A stretch of DNA of 64,000 nucleotides, from contig NZ_BQHR01000010.1 of the NCBI RefSeq assembly GCF_021601625.1, forward strand, positions 62,001 through 126,000. The letters are read 5' to 3'. This document shows positions 37,446-46,174 of this stretch, piece by piece. Origin of the DNA: Pseudomonas paraglycinae. GTDB taxonomy: Bacteria; Pseudomonadota; Gammaproteobacteria; Pseudomonadales; Pseudomonadaceae. The position numbers and the translations under genes are program-made. Below the pieces are notes generated by a model. The model ran no database searches. It worked only from the letters and a program-made list of their open reading frames with translations, and was not told the DNA's origin. The number at the start of each line of letters is the position of its first letter. Positions within the stretch are counted from its first letter, which is position 1.

Positions 37446-38342
37446 ATGAACGCGCTGACTTTGCCGGATGTTGCGGCTCAAGCCGCCCGCCAGGCCCTGC
37501 CTCTCGAATGGGTGGGGATGTGCGGCATCGCCTTACCTGTATTTATCGAAGGCCAACGTCTGGCTGCCAGAGCGGATGCAGGCGTCAGCCTGGATGATGG
37601 AGACGCACGCGGCATTCACATGTCACGGCTCTATCTTGGGCTGGAAGCGCTGGAGCAGCAGAACCTTTCTCCTGCTGTTTTACGCCAGGTCCTAAAGCGT
37701 TTCCTCGACAGCCACGAAGATCTGTCCGAAACCGCTTATCTGAATATCCAAACTGATTTGTTGCTGAGAAGGTCGGCATTGGTCAGTCCTTTGGCGGGGT
37801 GGAAAACCTATCCCGTCACCGTTTCAGCCCAGCTAAAAAACAAAGTGTTCCACGTGGAACTGAAAATCGACGTCGCGTATTCATCAACTTGCCCCTGCTC
37901 CGCAGCATTGGCGAGACAGTTGATCCAGCAACAATTTGTCGACGACTTTGCCAACAAACCACTGCAACACGCCGATGTGTTGGCGTGGCTGGGCTCGACC
38001 CAAGGCATCGTGGCCACACCTCACAGCCAGCGCAGTACCGCCCAGCTACATTTGCACCTGGATGAATTCGTCGACGAACTACCGCTGACATCCATCATCA
38101 ACGACGCCGAAGCAGCCCTCGGCACCGCCGTGCAAACCGCTGTGAAACGCGCCGACGAACAAGCCTTCGCCCTCGCCAATGGCCAGAACCTGATGTTCTG
38201 CGAAGACGCTGCACGACGCCTGAACCTGGCACTGCGCCGCTCACCCGGTGTCAGCGAATTCCACGTACGAGTCATCCACGCCGAAAGCCTTCATGCTCAC
38301 GACGCCGTCGCCGAGAGTCATTGGCGCCGGGAGCAGCCATGA
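37446..38342 (+). CDS. folE2: GTP cyclohydrolase IB (zinc-independent)
   Basis: 298-residue GTP cyclohydrolase of the FolE2/GCYH-IB family, making dihydroneopterin triphosphate for folate without the obligate Zn of FolE. Visible motifs are GMCGIALPVF, RGIHMSRLY, SSTCPCSAALARQ (the catalytic/metal Cys) and FHVRVIHAESLHAHDAVAE. ATG 37446 is preferred, with GGAA 6 bases upstream; ATGs at 37431/37434 lie closer to the operator. It is the first gene of the six-gene zinc-starvation operon running to pyrQ; its stop overlaps the next start. Confidence 0.95.
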   Translation: MNALTLPDVAAQAARQALPLEWVGMCGIALPVFIEGQRLAARADAGVSLDDGDARGIHMSRLYLGLEALEQQNLSPAVLRQVLKRFLDSHEDLSETAYLNIQTDLLLRRSALVSPLAGWKTYPVTVSAQLKNKVFHVELKIDVAYSSTCPCSAALARQLIQQQFVDDFANKPLQHADVLAWLGSTQGIVATPHSQRSTAQLHLHLDEFVDELPLTSIINDAEAALGTAVQTAVKRADEQAFALANGQNLMFCEDAARRLNLALRRSPGVSEFHVRVIHAESLHAHDAVAESHWRREQP

Positions 38343-39007
38343 TTCGCTGCCACAACCTGAGCTGGGGAATACCCGGCCAACCGCTCACTGCACCGCTCAA
38401 CCTGAGGTTGGAAAGCGGCAGCCTGACGGCAATCATCGGCGTCAACGGCAGCGGCAAAAGCAGCCTGCTTAAAGTCATCGCCGGTCTACAGCGACCGCTG
38501 GCCGGCAAGGTCGAGTTGGGTGTTCCACGCCAAAGCGGTTTGTCCTTCCTGCCTCAGCAACAGCATCTGGATCGACAGTTCCCGATCAGTCTTCAAGAGT
38601 TGGTGGCCGCCGGTTTCTGGGGACGTCGACTGTCCTCGCAACTGAGAGCCCAACGTCTCGAATCCGCACTGGAAGACTGGCACCTGAGCGGACTGGAACA
38701 TCGCCCCCTGATGGCCCTCTCCGGCGGGGAACTGCAACGCGCCCTGCTCGCCCGATTGAGTCTGGCCGACACACCGTTGCTGCTGCTCGACGAACCCCAT
38801 GCCGCGCTCGACGAAATGGGACAGACACTGTTGTGGCAACACCTGCACGCCTGGCACGAACAAGGAAGAACCCTGGTCGTGGTTTGCCATGACCTTGCCG
38901 CCGTGCGCCAACACATTCCACAGACCTTGCTGATCAAACCGAGCGGCTGCGCATTCGGCAGCAGCGTCGACCTTATCCAGCAAACACCTCACACGCAGGT
39001 GGCCTGA
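38339..39007 (+). CDS. Zn/metal ABC transporter ATPase (ZnuC-like)
   Basis: 222-residue ABC ATPase with Walker A GVNGSGKSS (about 39-47), Q-loop LPQQQHLD, signature LSGGELQRA, Walker B LLLLDEPHAALD and H-loop VCHDLAAV. This is the cluster-9 (zinc/manganese) type. ATG 38339 overlaps the folE2 stop (ATGA) and the stop overlaps the permease start (TGATG). It powers import of a metal, most likely Zn2+, by context. Confidence 0.92.
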   Translation: MIRCHNLSWGIPGQPLTAPLNLRLESGSLTAIIGVNGSGKSSLLKVIAGLQRPLAGKVELGVPRQSGLSFLPQQQHLDRQFPISLQELVAAGFWGRRLSSQLRAQRLESALEDWHLSGLEHRPLMALSGGELQRALLARLSLADTPLLLLDEPHAALDEMGQTLLWQHLHAWHEQGRTLVVVCHDLAAVRQHIPQTLLIKPSGCAFGSSVDLIQQTPHTQVA

Positions 39008-39873
39008 TGCTCACGCTGAGCCATTTATGGCAACCGTTCCACGAGTTCGTTTTCATGCGCCGGGCCCTGCTCGGCGGTCTGGTCCTGGCGTGCAGCACGG
39101 CACCACTGGGCGTGTTTCTGATCCTGCGCCGAATGAGCCTGATTGGTGACGCCGTTGCCCACGGCATCCTCCCCGGCGCCGCGTTGGGGTTCTGGTTCGC
39201 CGGGTTGAGTCTGCCGGCGCTGACCCTCGGTGGACTCGGTGCCGGTCTGAGCATGGCCGGACTCGCCGCGTGGATCACCCGACGCACCGGCCTGCGCGAA
39301 GACGCCAGCCTCGCAGCCATCTATCCCATCTCGCTGGCCAGCGGCGTGCTGATTCTGGGAATCGCGGGCAAGCGACTCGATTTGCTCCACCTGCTATTCG
39401 GCTCCGCACTGGCGGTTGACGGCCCGACCCTCAACGGCATGTTGTGGGTATCGGCGCTCAGCCTGATGGCCATGGCGCTGATCTATAAACCGTTGCTGCT
39501 CGACACCCTCGATCCGTTCTTCCTGCGCACAGTCAGCCGACTCGGCCCCGTCGCCCATGGCGTGTTCCTGACGCTGGTGGTGCTCAATCTGGTGATCGGT
39601 TTCCAGGCCATCGGCGCCTTGATGGTGGTCGGACTGATGATGCTGCCCGCCGCCGCTTCACGCTTCTGGAGCCGACGCCTGCCGATCCTGATTGCCATCG
39701 CCGCGCTCATCGGTTGCGCATCGGTATGGCTCGGCCTGTTGCTGTCGTTCTACTACTCGCTGCCCAGCGGCCCGGCCATCGTGTTGGTCGCCGGTGGCGG
39801 TTACCTGTTATCCGTGGTGTTCGGACCGGTTCATGGTCTGTTGCGCCGCCCGCCTTTGCTCACATCCCAATGA
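39007..39873 (+). CDS. Zn/metal ABC transporter permease (ZnuB-like)
   Basis: 288-residue polytopic protein of the ABC-3 family, with about eight hydrophobic helices. The hallmark SLIGDAVAHGILPGAALGF occurs near residue 40, and LVVLNLVIGFQAIGALMVVGLMMLPAA near residue 195 (quoted in parts). Forms the inner-membrane channel with the preceding ATPase. Translationally coupled at both ends. Confidence 0.92.
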   Translation: MLTLSHLWQPFHEFVFMRRALLGGLVLACSTAPLGVFLILRRMSLIGDAVAHGILPGAALGFWFAGLSLPALTLGGLGAGLSMAGLAAWITRRTGLREDASLAAIYPISLASGVLILGIAGKRLDLLHLLFGSALAVDGPTLNGMLWVSALSLMAMALIYKPLLLDTLDPFFLRTVSRLGPVAHGVFLTLVVLNLVIGFQAIGALMVVGLMMLPAAASRFWSRRLPILIAIAALIGCASVWLGLLLSFYYSLPSGPAIVLVAGGGYLLSVVFGPVHGLLRRPPLLTSQ

Positions 39874-39884
39874 GGTGTTTTCCG

Positions 39885-40760
39885 ATGCGCGCTCTACTCG
39901 TGTTGTTCAGCCTGATGCTGTCGATGTCGTTATCGGCGGCGGAAAAACTGCCGGTGGTCACCAGTTTCAGCATCCTTGCCGACATGGTGCATCAGGTCGG
40001 CGGCGAGCATATCCAGATCACCAACATGGTCGGCCCTGACGCCGATGCCCACACTTACGAACCGACGCCGGATGACGCCAAGGCCCTGCTCAAGGCGAAA
40101 CTGATCGTAAAGAACGGGCTGGGTTTCGAGCCCTGGCTGGATCGGCTGGTCGCCAGCACCGATACCAGGGCCACCGTGATCAGCGCCAGTCGCGGCGTGA
40201 TTCCGCGCTCGCTGGATGAGGACGGCGAAACCGTCCCCGACCCACACGCCTGGCACAACCTGGCGAACGCCGAGCTGTACGTCGCCAATATCACCAAGGC
40301 GCTGATCGCCGCCGATCCTGCAAACAAAGCCGACTACGAGCGCAACAGCCAGGCCTACCTGAAACAGATCTACGCCCTCCTCGCCCAAGCGAAAGCCAAG
40401 CTCGGTTCACTGCCGCCGGGCAACCGCAAGATCGTCACCAGTCACGATGCCTTCGGTTATCTCGGTCAGGCCTACGGCATCCACTTCATGGCGCCACAAG
40501 GTCTGTCCACCGAGCGCGAACCTTCCGCTGCCGAAGTCGCCGCGCTGATCACCCAGATTCGCCAGGCCAAGGTCAAAGCGGTGTTCATGGAAAACATCAA
40601 GGACGCGCGCCTGCTGAAACAGATTGCCGACGAAAGCGGCGCACACATCGGCGGCACGCTGTACTCCGACGCCCTCGCCGCCAGTGGCCCGGCCAGCACC
40701 TTCACCGGGCTGTTCGAATACAACCTCAACACTCTTTACCAAGCCCTGAGCCAACCATGA
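39885..40760 (+). CDS. Zn/metal ABC transporter binding protein (ZnuA/PsaA-like)
   Basis: 291-residue periplasmic cluster A-I binding protein: signal peptide (about 1-23), then VVTSFSILADMVHQVGG. The metal-site residues are visible: DADAHTYEPTP (first His), DPHAWHNLANA (second His), ThrGlu region LSTEREPSA, and GTLYSDALA (Asp). The His-rich loop typical of ZnuA is absent, which makes it PsaA-like in form. ATG 39885 has GAGGT 8 bases upstream; an upstream ATG at 39870 overlaps the permease stop. Confidence 0.9.
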   Translation: MRALLVLFSLMLSMSLSAAEKLPVVTSFSILADMVHQVGGEHIQITNMVGPDADAHTYEPTPDDAKALLKAKLIVKNGLGFEPWLDRLVASTDTRATVISASRGVIPRSLDEDGETVPDPHAWHNLANAELYVANITKALIAADPANKADYERNSQAYLKQIYALLAQAKAKLGSLPPGNRKIVTSHDAFGYLGQAYGIHFMAPQGLSTEREPSAAEVAALITQIRQAKVKAVFMENIKDARLLKQIADESGAHIGGTLYSDALAASGPASTFTGLFEYNLNTLYQALSQP

Positions 40761-41317
40761 TCCGTAAAAATCCTTCCGGTGATTTGCCGCAGATTGCCGA
40801 GTCTGCCTACGTCGATAAAACCGCGATCATCTGCGGCAAAGTGGTGATCGGCGAAAACGTGTTCGTCGGCCCGTACGCGGTGATCCGCGCTGATGAAGTG
40901 GACGCCACGGGCGAGATGGAACCGATCACCATCGGCGCCAATTCGAACATCCAGGACGGCGTGGTGATCCACTCCAAATCCGGCGCGGCGGTGACCATCG
41001 GCGAATTCAGCTCCATCGCCCACCGCTCGATCGTGCATGGCCCGTGCACGGTCGGCGACCGGGTGTTCATCGGTTTCAACAGCGTGCTGTTCAATTGCGT
41101 CGTGGGCAACGGTTGTGTGGTGCGGCACAACTCGGTGGTCGACGGCCGAGATCTGCCGGACGCGTTCTACGTGCCCTCCACGACACGCATCGGCCCGGGC
41201 ACCGACCTCTCGCAATTCCCGCCGGTGAGCGTCAGCGCTTCGGAGTTTTCCGAAGACGTGGCGCGTACCAACGTCGACCTGGTGCGCGGCTACAAAGCCC
41301 TGCAGAACGAGTTCTGA
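40757..41317 (+). CDS. Gamma-carbonic anhydrase family protein
   Basis: 186-residue left-handed beta-helix of hexapeptide repeats. The three His ligands of gamma-class carbonic anhydrase appear retained: VVIHSKSG and the pair in IAHRSIVHG (spacing 5). Gamma enzymes can use Fe or Co as well as Zn, consistent with a zinc-starvation operon replacing a Zn-dependent beta enzyme; this reasoning is inference. It corresponds in position to PA5540. ATG 40757 overlaps the binding-protein stop (ATGA). Confidence 0.87.
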   Translation: MIRKNPSGDLPQIAESAYVDKTAIICGKVVIGENVFVGPYAVIRADEVDATGEMEPITIGANSNIQDGVVIHSKSGAAVTIGEFSSIAHRSIVHGPCTVGDRVFIGFNSVLFNCVVGNGCVVRHNSVVDGRDLPDAFYVPSTTRIGPGTDLSQFPPVSVSASEFSEDVARTNVDLVRGYKALQNEF

Positions 41318-41320
41318 ACC

Positions 41321-42658
41321 ATGAGCAGTGTGCTGATTCGCAATGCGCGGCTGGTGAACGAGGGGCGTGAGTTCGACGCCGATCTGTTGGTCAGCAACGG
41401 ACGCATCGTCAAGATCGCCGGCAGCATCGAAGGTGAAAACGCGACCCGTGAAATCGACGCCACCGGCCAATGGCTGCTGCCGGGAATGATTGACGACCAG
41501 GTGCATTTCCGTGAGCCGGGTGCGCCGGCCAAGGGCAGTATCCACACCGAATCCCGTGCAGCCGTGGCCGGGGGCATCACCAGTTTCATGGACATGCCGA
41601 ACACCAACCCTGCCACCCTGACCCTTGACGCGCTGGCCGACAAAAAGCGCCGGGCAGCGATCAATTCGGTGGCCAACTACGGTTTTCACTTTGGTGTCAG
41701 TCACGACAATCTGGACATTGTCGCGGCGCTCAATTCGAGCGAAGTGGCCGGTGTAAAAGTGTTCATGGGCGCGTCCACCGGCAACATGCTGGTGGACGAC
41801 CCTCACACCCTCGAGCGCCTGTTCGCTGAAGTGCCGACGATTCTGCTGGCCCACTGTGAACACACGCCGAGCATCGAAACGAATGCCGCAAACCTTCGCG
41901 AACGCTTCGGCAACCAACTGCCACCCGACGCCCATGCGCAGATCCGCAATGCCGACACCTGCTTTCGCTCATCGTCGCTGGCGGTGGATCTGGCCAGACG
42001 TCACGGCACTCGTCTGCACGTCCTGCACCTGACCACGGCGCGCGAGCTGGCCCTGTTCGAAGATAAACCGCTGACGCAAAAACGCATCACCGCCGAAGTC
42101 TGCCTGCACCATTTACTGTTCGATGACCGTGACTATCCGAACCTCGGCAACCTGATCAAATGCAACCCGGCGATCAAGTCCCAGAGCGATCGTGACGCCC
42201 TGCGCCAGGCGCTGCTGAGCAATCGACTGGACGTTATCGGCAGCGATCACGCGCCGCACACCTGGGCGGAAAAACAGCAAGCGTATGAACAGGCACCGTC
42301 CGGGCTGCCACTGGTGCAGCACGCACTGCCGGCGTTACTGGAACTGGTGGCGGATGGCGTGCTGCCGATCACCACGCTGGTGGCGAAGACCAGTCACCGG
42401 GTGGCGGATCTGTTTGCCATTCCGGATCGCGGTTACTTGCGTGAGGGGTATTGGGCGGATCTGGTGTTGATTCAACCGGAGCCCAAGGGTGTCGCGGTGT
42501 CACGTCAGCCGGTTCTGTCGCAATGCGGCTGGACGCCCTTCGCTCAGCGCAGCTTTCGGCATCGGGTCAGCACGACGATGGTGTCTGGGCAGATCGCGTG
42601 GCATGACCATCGGATCCATGACAACTGCCAGGGATTGCCGCTGCGGTTCATGCGCTGA
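41321..42658 (+). CDS. pyrQ: Dihydroorotase-like amidohydrolase (PyrQ type)
   Basis: 445-residue cyclic amidohydrolase of the class I dihydroorotase type (pyrimidine synthesis), starting 3 bp after the carbonic anhydrase stop. Visible motifs: metal-binding strand IDDQVHFREPG (residues about 52-62), FMDMPNTNPAT, GVKVFMGASTGNML (Lys in the position of the bridging carbamate), AHCEHTPSI, HVLHLTTAREL and GSDHAPHTWAEK. In the first motif the usual HxH is QxH, losing one canonical Zn ligand. Last gene of the zinc-starvation operon; corresponds to PA5541. Confidence 0.88.
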   Translation: MSSVLIRNARLVNEGREFDADLLVSNGRIVKIAGSIEGENATREIDATGQWLLPGMIDDQVHFREPGAPAKGSIHTESRAAVAGGITSFMDMPNTNPATLTLDALADKKRRAAINSVANYGFHFGVSHDNLDIVAALNSSEVAGVKVFMGASTGNMLVDDPHTLERLFAEVPTILLAHCEHTPSIETNAANLRERFGNQLPPDAHAQIRNADTCFRSSSLAVDLARRHGTRLHVLHLTTARELALFEDKPLTQKRITAEVCLHHLLFDDRDYPNLGNLIKCNPAIKSQSDRDALRQALLSNRLDVIGSDHAPHTWAEKQQAYEQAPSGLPLVQHALPALLELVADGVLPITTLVAKTSHRVADLFAIPDRGYLREGYWADLVLIQPEPKGVAVSRQPVLSQCGWTPFAQRSFRHRVSTTMVSGQIAWHDHRIHDNCQGLPLRFMR

Positions 42659-42660
42659 AA

Positions 42661-42691
42661 AAACCGCCTCCACTCGATGTGGAGGCGGTTT
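42661..42691. terminator. Bidirectional terminator after pyrQ
   Basis: AAACCGCCTCCAC / GTGGAGGCGGTTT, 13-bp perfect stem with a TCGAT loop, immediately after the pyrQ stop and 12 bp before the end of the convergent DUF3617 gene. A-run upstream and T-run downstream allow function in both directions. Confidence 0.93.
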
Positions 42692-42702
42692 CGATGGTGA
42701 CG

Positions 42703-43221
42703 TTACGCTCGCGGTTTGACCGTGCCGCAATCCTGACCCAGCCAGACTGCCCGGGTTTCCAGACTGCCCTTCTGGTTGATCCCGATGGCATTGAAGGTGC
42801 CATTGGCGACGGTGGTGAACTCACGGTCACTGAGGAACGTCGCGACGCCAGTGCCCTGGGCTTTCGGGCAACTGAAGCGGAATTTCCACTGGTTGCCGAC
42901 ACGCTCGGTGATCTGCTGTTTGCAGCCCGACTGCGGGTCCGCCAGCGGAATATCGTTGGTCGCCACCTGCTGCGGCGTCAGGCAGGCGCGGATGCCCTTG
43001 CCACCGATGTTGATCCCCTGCTTCTCCAGTTCCGCCCGCTGTTGCGGGGTGATCTGGCCTTGAATCTGACCGAGGATCGATTGCACATCCATCACCTGAT
43101 CGTCGACCTTCACATTGCTCGACGTCATTTCCCATAACCCCGGCTGCAGCATTTGCGCCTGAGCAACCACCGGCAAGGCCAAACCCAGGCCCAGCGCCAA
43201 ACCCAGCAGACGAACGTTCAT
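42703..43221 (-). CDS. DUF3617 periplasmic protein
   Basis: 172-residue protein with a clear signal peptide (about 1-22, ending AQA-QML) and the DUF3617 pattern: LQPGLWEMT at the mature N-terminus, a Gln-rich helical region, and three or four Cys (RACLTPQQV, SGCKQQI, FSCPKAQG, QDCGTV). Function unknown. It ends at the bidirectional terminator following pyrQ and is transcribed on its own. Confidence 0.85.
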   Translation of the reverse strand: MNVRLLGLALGLGLALPVVAQAQMLQPGLWEMTSSNVKVDDQVMDVQSILGQIQGQITPQQRAELEKQGINIGGKGIRACLTPQQVATNDIPLADPQSGCKQQITERVGNQWKFRFSCPKAQGTGVATFLSDREFTTVANGTFNAIGINQKGSLETRAVWLGQDCGTVKPRA

Positions 43222-43367
43222 TGAAAAACTCCTGATCAGTAGTGGCCGTTAGACGCCGGCCGCCTGTTTCGGTTCATGGCGGGCGCTGGCGGCTTGAAAA
43301 CAAATAGCGACAATCGCCATGGAACATGGTCTGTTAAGCATTGAATCTTCAGGAGCAAGGTTGCCCC

Positions 43368-44807
43368 ATGGATTATTTCGGACCGCACATTTTCGGTTAT
43401 CTGATCGCCCTGATACACACCCTCGGCTCGATCGCCGCGATCCATGCCGTATTGACCGTACGCACCGCCCAAGGCTCGATCGCCTGGGCGCTGTCGTTGA
43501 TCTTCATTCCCTATCTCACCCTCATCCCGTATCTGGTGTTCGGCCGCAGCACCTTCGATGGCTACATCAAGGCCCGCCGCCAGGCCAACGAACAGATGCG
43601 CCAGGCGATTTCCGAACTCAACTGGCGCCCGTGGGTGGAAGAAGCCCTGACCGCCCGCGCCTCGAATGCCTATGACTCGTTGCGCGCGATGCCAAAGCTG
43701 GGACGCATGCCGTGCCTGGCGAACAATGAAGTGCGATTGCTGATCAACGGCGCGGCCACCTTCGAGGCGATTTTCCACGCAATCGACCAGGCACGGGAAG
43801 CGGTGCTGATCCAGTTTTTCATCATTCACGACGATCGTCTCGGTCAACGCCTGCGTGACCTGCTGCTGAAGAAAGCGGCCGAAGGCGTGGTGATTCATTT
43901 GCTCTACGACCGCATCGGCAGCCACGCCCTGCCCCACAGCTACGTGCAGGCGCTGCGCGACGGCGGCGTCGAGGTCAAGGCGTTCGCCACCCGCAGCGGC
44001 TGGCTCAATCGGTTCCAGGTGAATTTCCGCAACCACCGCAAGATCGTGGTGGTCGACGGGCTGATCGGGTTTGTCGGCGGGCACAACGTCGGCGACGAGT
44101 ACATGGGTGAAAAACCACCGCTGGCGCCGTGGCGCGACACTCACGTCCAGGTGCGCGGCCCGGTGGTGGCGTGCATGCAGGAGTCATTTGCCGAAGACTG
44201 GTTCTGGGCCGCGCGTTCGTTGCCGCCGCTGATCCTGCCGGACGCGTACCCGGAGGACGGCGTGCTTTGCCAATTGCTCGCCAGCGGCCCGGCGGATGCC
44301 TACGAAACCTGCTCGCTGTTCTTCGTCGAAGCCATCCACGCGGCCACCGAGCGCGTGTGGATCACCAGCCCCTACTTCATTCCCGACGAAGCCGTGTTCG
44401 CAGCATTACGCCTCGCGGTGCTGCGCGGGGTCGATGTGCGCCTGCTGCTGCCTTCGCGTCCCGACCACCGCATCGTCTACGCCGCCTCCAGCCTTTATGC
44501 GTTCGAAGCGGTACGCGCCGGCGTGCGGGTATTCCGCTACGAACCAGGGTTCCTGCATCAGAAGGTGGTGTTGATCGACAGCGAAATCAGCGCCATCGGC
44601 AGCGCCAATCTGGACAACCGTTCGTTCCGGCTGAATTTCGAAGTGATGCTGCTGACCGTCGACAGCGAGTTCGCCGCCAGTGTGGAACAGATGCTCAACG
44701 ATGACTTCGCCCAAGCCTATGAAGTCGCCAAAGAAGAAAGCCGGGAGATCCACCGCCTGCAACAGGTCGGCATGCGGATCGCCCGGCTGATTTCACCGAT
44801 TCTCTAG
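43368..44807 (+). CDS. clsA: Cardiolipin synthase
   Basis: 479-residue inner-membrane phospholipase-D superfamily enzyme that condenses two phosphatidylglycerol molecules into cardiolipin. Two N-terminal membrane helices (about 5-60), then two HKD motifs: [17 protein letters not shown] (about 220) and [19 protein letters not shown] (about 395). ATG 43368 is chosen over the upstream ATG-like frame because AGGAG lies about 14 bases before it and AAGG 10 bases before it. It ends 2 bp from the end of the convergent cfa gene. Confidence 0.93.
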   Translation: MDYFGPHIFGYLIALIHTLGSIAAIHAVLTVRTAQGSIAWALSLIFIPYLTLIPYLVFGRSTFDGYIKARRQANEQMRQAISELNWRPWVEEALTARASNAYDSLRAMPKLGRMPCLANNEVRLLINGAATFEAIFHAIDQAREAVLIQFFIIHDDRLGQRLRDLLLKKAAEGVVIHLLYDRIGSHALPHSYVQALRDGGVEVKAFATRSGWLNRFQVNFRNHRKIVVVDGLIGFVGGHNVGDEYMGEKPPLAPWRDTHVQVRGPVVACMQESFAEDWFWAARSLPPLILPDAYPEDGVLCQLLASGPADAYETCSLFFVEAIHAATERVWITSPYFIPDEAVFAALRLAVLRGVDVRLLLPSRPDHRIVYAASSLYAFEAVRAGVRVFRYEPGFLHQKVVLIDSEISAIGSANLDNRSFRLNFEVMLLTVDSEFAASVEQMLNDDFAQAYEVAKEESREIHRLQQVGMRIARLISPIL

Positions 44808-44809
44808 AT

Positions 44810-45997
44810 TCAAGGGTGGTAGATGTCGTCCCTCGTCCACGGCAGTTCATGGCTGCCGTCGGCATGGGCCTTCACGGCGAGGATCTGGTGCAGGTTGATC
44901 CAGCCGCGAGCGAATGCATAAGCGCAGCCTGCCAGGTACAGACGCCAGATACGCAGCGCCTGGTCCGGCACCAGTTTCGCGGCGGCTTCAAGGTTGTCCT
45001 CCAGCCGTTCGCTCCAGTGGTCCAGCGTGCGCGCGTAGTGCAGGCGCAGACTCTCGACGTCGACGATCTCCAGACCCGCTTCGCTGATCTCGGCCGAGAT
45101 CATCGCCAGGTGCGGCAGTTCGCCGTTGGGGAACACATATTTCTCGATGAAATCCCCAGCGCCCCGCCCTACAGGGCGGCCATCGGTGTGCTTGGCGGTG
45201 ATGCCGTGGTTCATCACCAGACCGCCCTCTTTCACCGCGCCGAACAGGGTTTTGCAGTATTCGGCGAGGTTGGCGTGACCGACGTGTTCGAACATGCCGA
45301 CGCTGACCACTTTGTCGAAACGCCCGTCCTGGGGCAGATCTCGGTAGTCGAGCAGTTGCAGTTCGATCTGATCTTCCAGCCCCTCGGCTTTGACTCGCTC
45401 GCGGGCCAGGGCCAGTTGTTCTTTGCTCAGGGTGATACCGAAGACCTTGGCGCCAAATTCGCGGGCGGCATAACGCGCCAATCCGCCCCAGCCGCAACCG
45501 ACGTCCAGCAGATACTCGCCGGGCTGCAAACGCAGCTTGCGGCACAGGTGCCGGAACTTGGCTTGCTGGGCTTGCTCCAGGGATTCACTGCCGGTTTCGA
45601 AATACGCGCAGGAATACGCCATGTCGCTGTCCAGCCACAGCTGGTAGAACGCGTTCGACAGGTCATAGTGATAGGAGATGGCTTTGGCGTCGGTTTCCTT
45701 GTCGTGGAGCGTGCGCACCGGCTGACTGTCATCGTCTTCATCGAGTAGCGCGGAGCTCAGCTCATCGCACACCCGGATGACTTCGCTGATCGAGCCCTCC
45801 AGTTCGAGCTTGCCCTCGACGAACGCCGCCCCCAGCGCGTCGAGACTTGGATGGGTCAACTGGGACACCATCAATGGGTCCTTGACCACAATGGTGACGC
45901 TGGGCGCCGGGCCCAGATTGAATTCATGGCCGTCCCAGAGTCGCAGGCGAAGCGGAAGCTGCAGATTCTGTAAGGCCGGTGGAAGTTGCGCGAGCAT
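44810..45997 (-). CDS. cfa: Cyclopropane-fatty-acyl-phospholipid synthase
   Basis: 395-residue SAM-dependent methyltransferase that converts unsaturated acyl chains of membrane phospholipids into cyclopropanes. Visible: SYHYDLSNAFYQLWLD, MAYSCAYFE, the SAM motif LLDVGCGWGGLA (about 165), SVGMFEHVGH and HYARTLDHWSERL. ATG 45997 has GGGGGA 8 bases upstream. It is adjacent and convergent to cardiolipin synthase, so two membrane-lipid remodelling genes meet here. Two palindromes lie upstream of the start. Confidence 0.93.
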   Translation of the reverse strand: MLAQLPPALQNLQLPLRLRLWDGHEFNLGPAPSVTIVVKDPLMVSQLTHPSLDALGAAFVEGKLELEGSISEVIRVCDELSSALLDEDDDSQPVRTLHDKETDAKAISYHYDLSNAFYQLWLDSDMAYSCAYFETGSESLEQAQQAKFRHLCRKLRLQPGEYLLDVGCGWGGLARYAAREFGAKVFGITLSKEQLALARERVKAEGLEDQIELQLLDYRDLPQDGRFDKVVSVGMFEHVGHANLAEYCKTLFGAVKEGGLVMNHGITAKHTDGRPVGRGAGDFIEKYVFPNGELPHLAMISAEISEAGLEIVDVESLRLHYARTLDHWSERLEDNLEAAAKLVPDQALRIWRLYLAGCAYAFARGWINLHQILAVKAHADGSHELPWTRDDIYHP

Positions 45998-46014
45998 GGA
46001 ATATCCCCCTGGTT

Positions 46015-46026
46015 TCAGACGTCTGA
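46015..46026. promoter_or_regulatory. Palindrome directly upstream of cfa
   Basis: TCAGACGTCTGA, a perfect 12-bp palindrome 17 bp upstream of the cfa start codon; likely in the 5' leader or overlapping the promoter. Confidence 0.35.
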
Positions 46027-46069
46027 TCTGAGGGTAGACCATCCTTGAAAATTAGCAGGCTATCGATTT

Positions 46070-46086
46070 GATAGTCGCCGACTATC
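46070..46086. promoter_or_regulatory. 17-bp palindrome between cfa and the P-type ATPase gene
   Basis: GATAGTCG-C-CGACTATC, perfect 8-bp arms around one base. It lies 72 bp upstream of cfa and 88 bp beyond the hmtA stop. No T-run on either side, so an operator is more likely than a terminator. Confidence 0.4.
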
Positions 46087-46174
46087 AGCCACATCGGCTG
46101 TCACCGCGCTGTCATCCCTGTTTCATTGCGCCTTTTCAAATGACTGCGAGAGCGGCGCACAGTTCGAAAAATGA

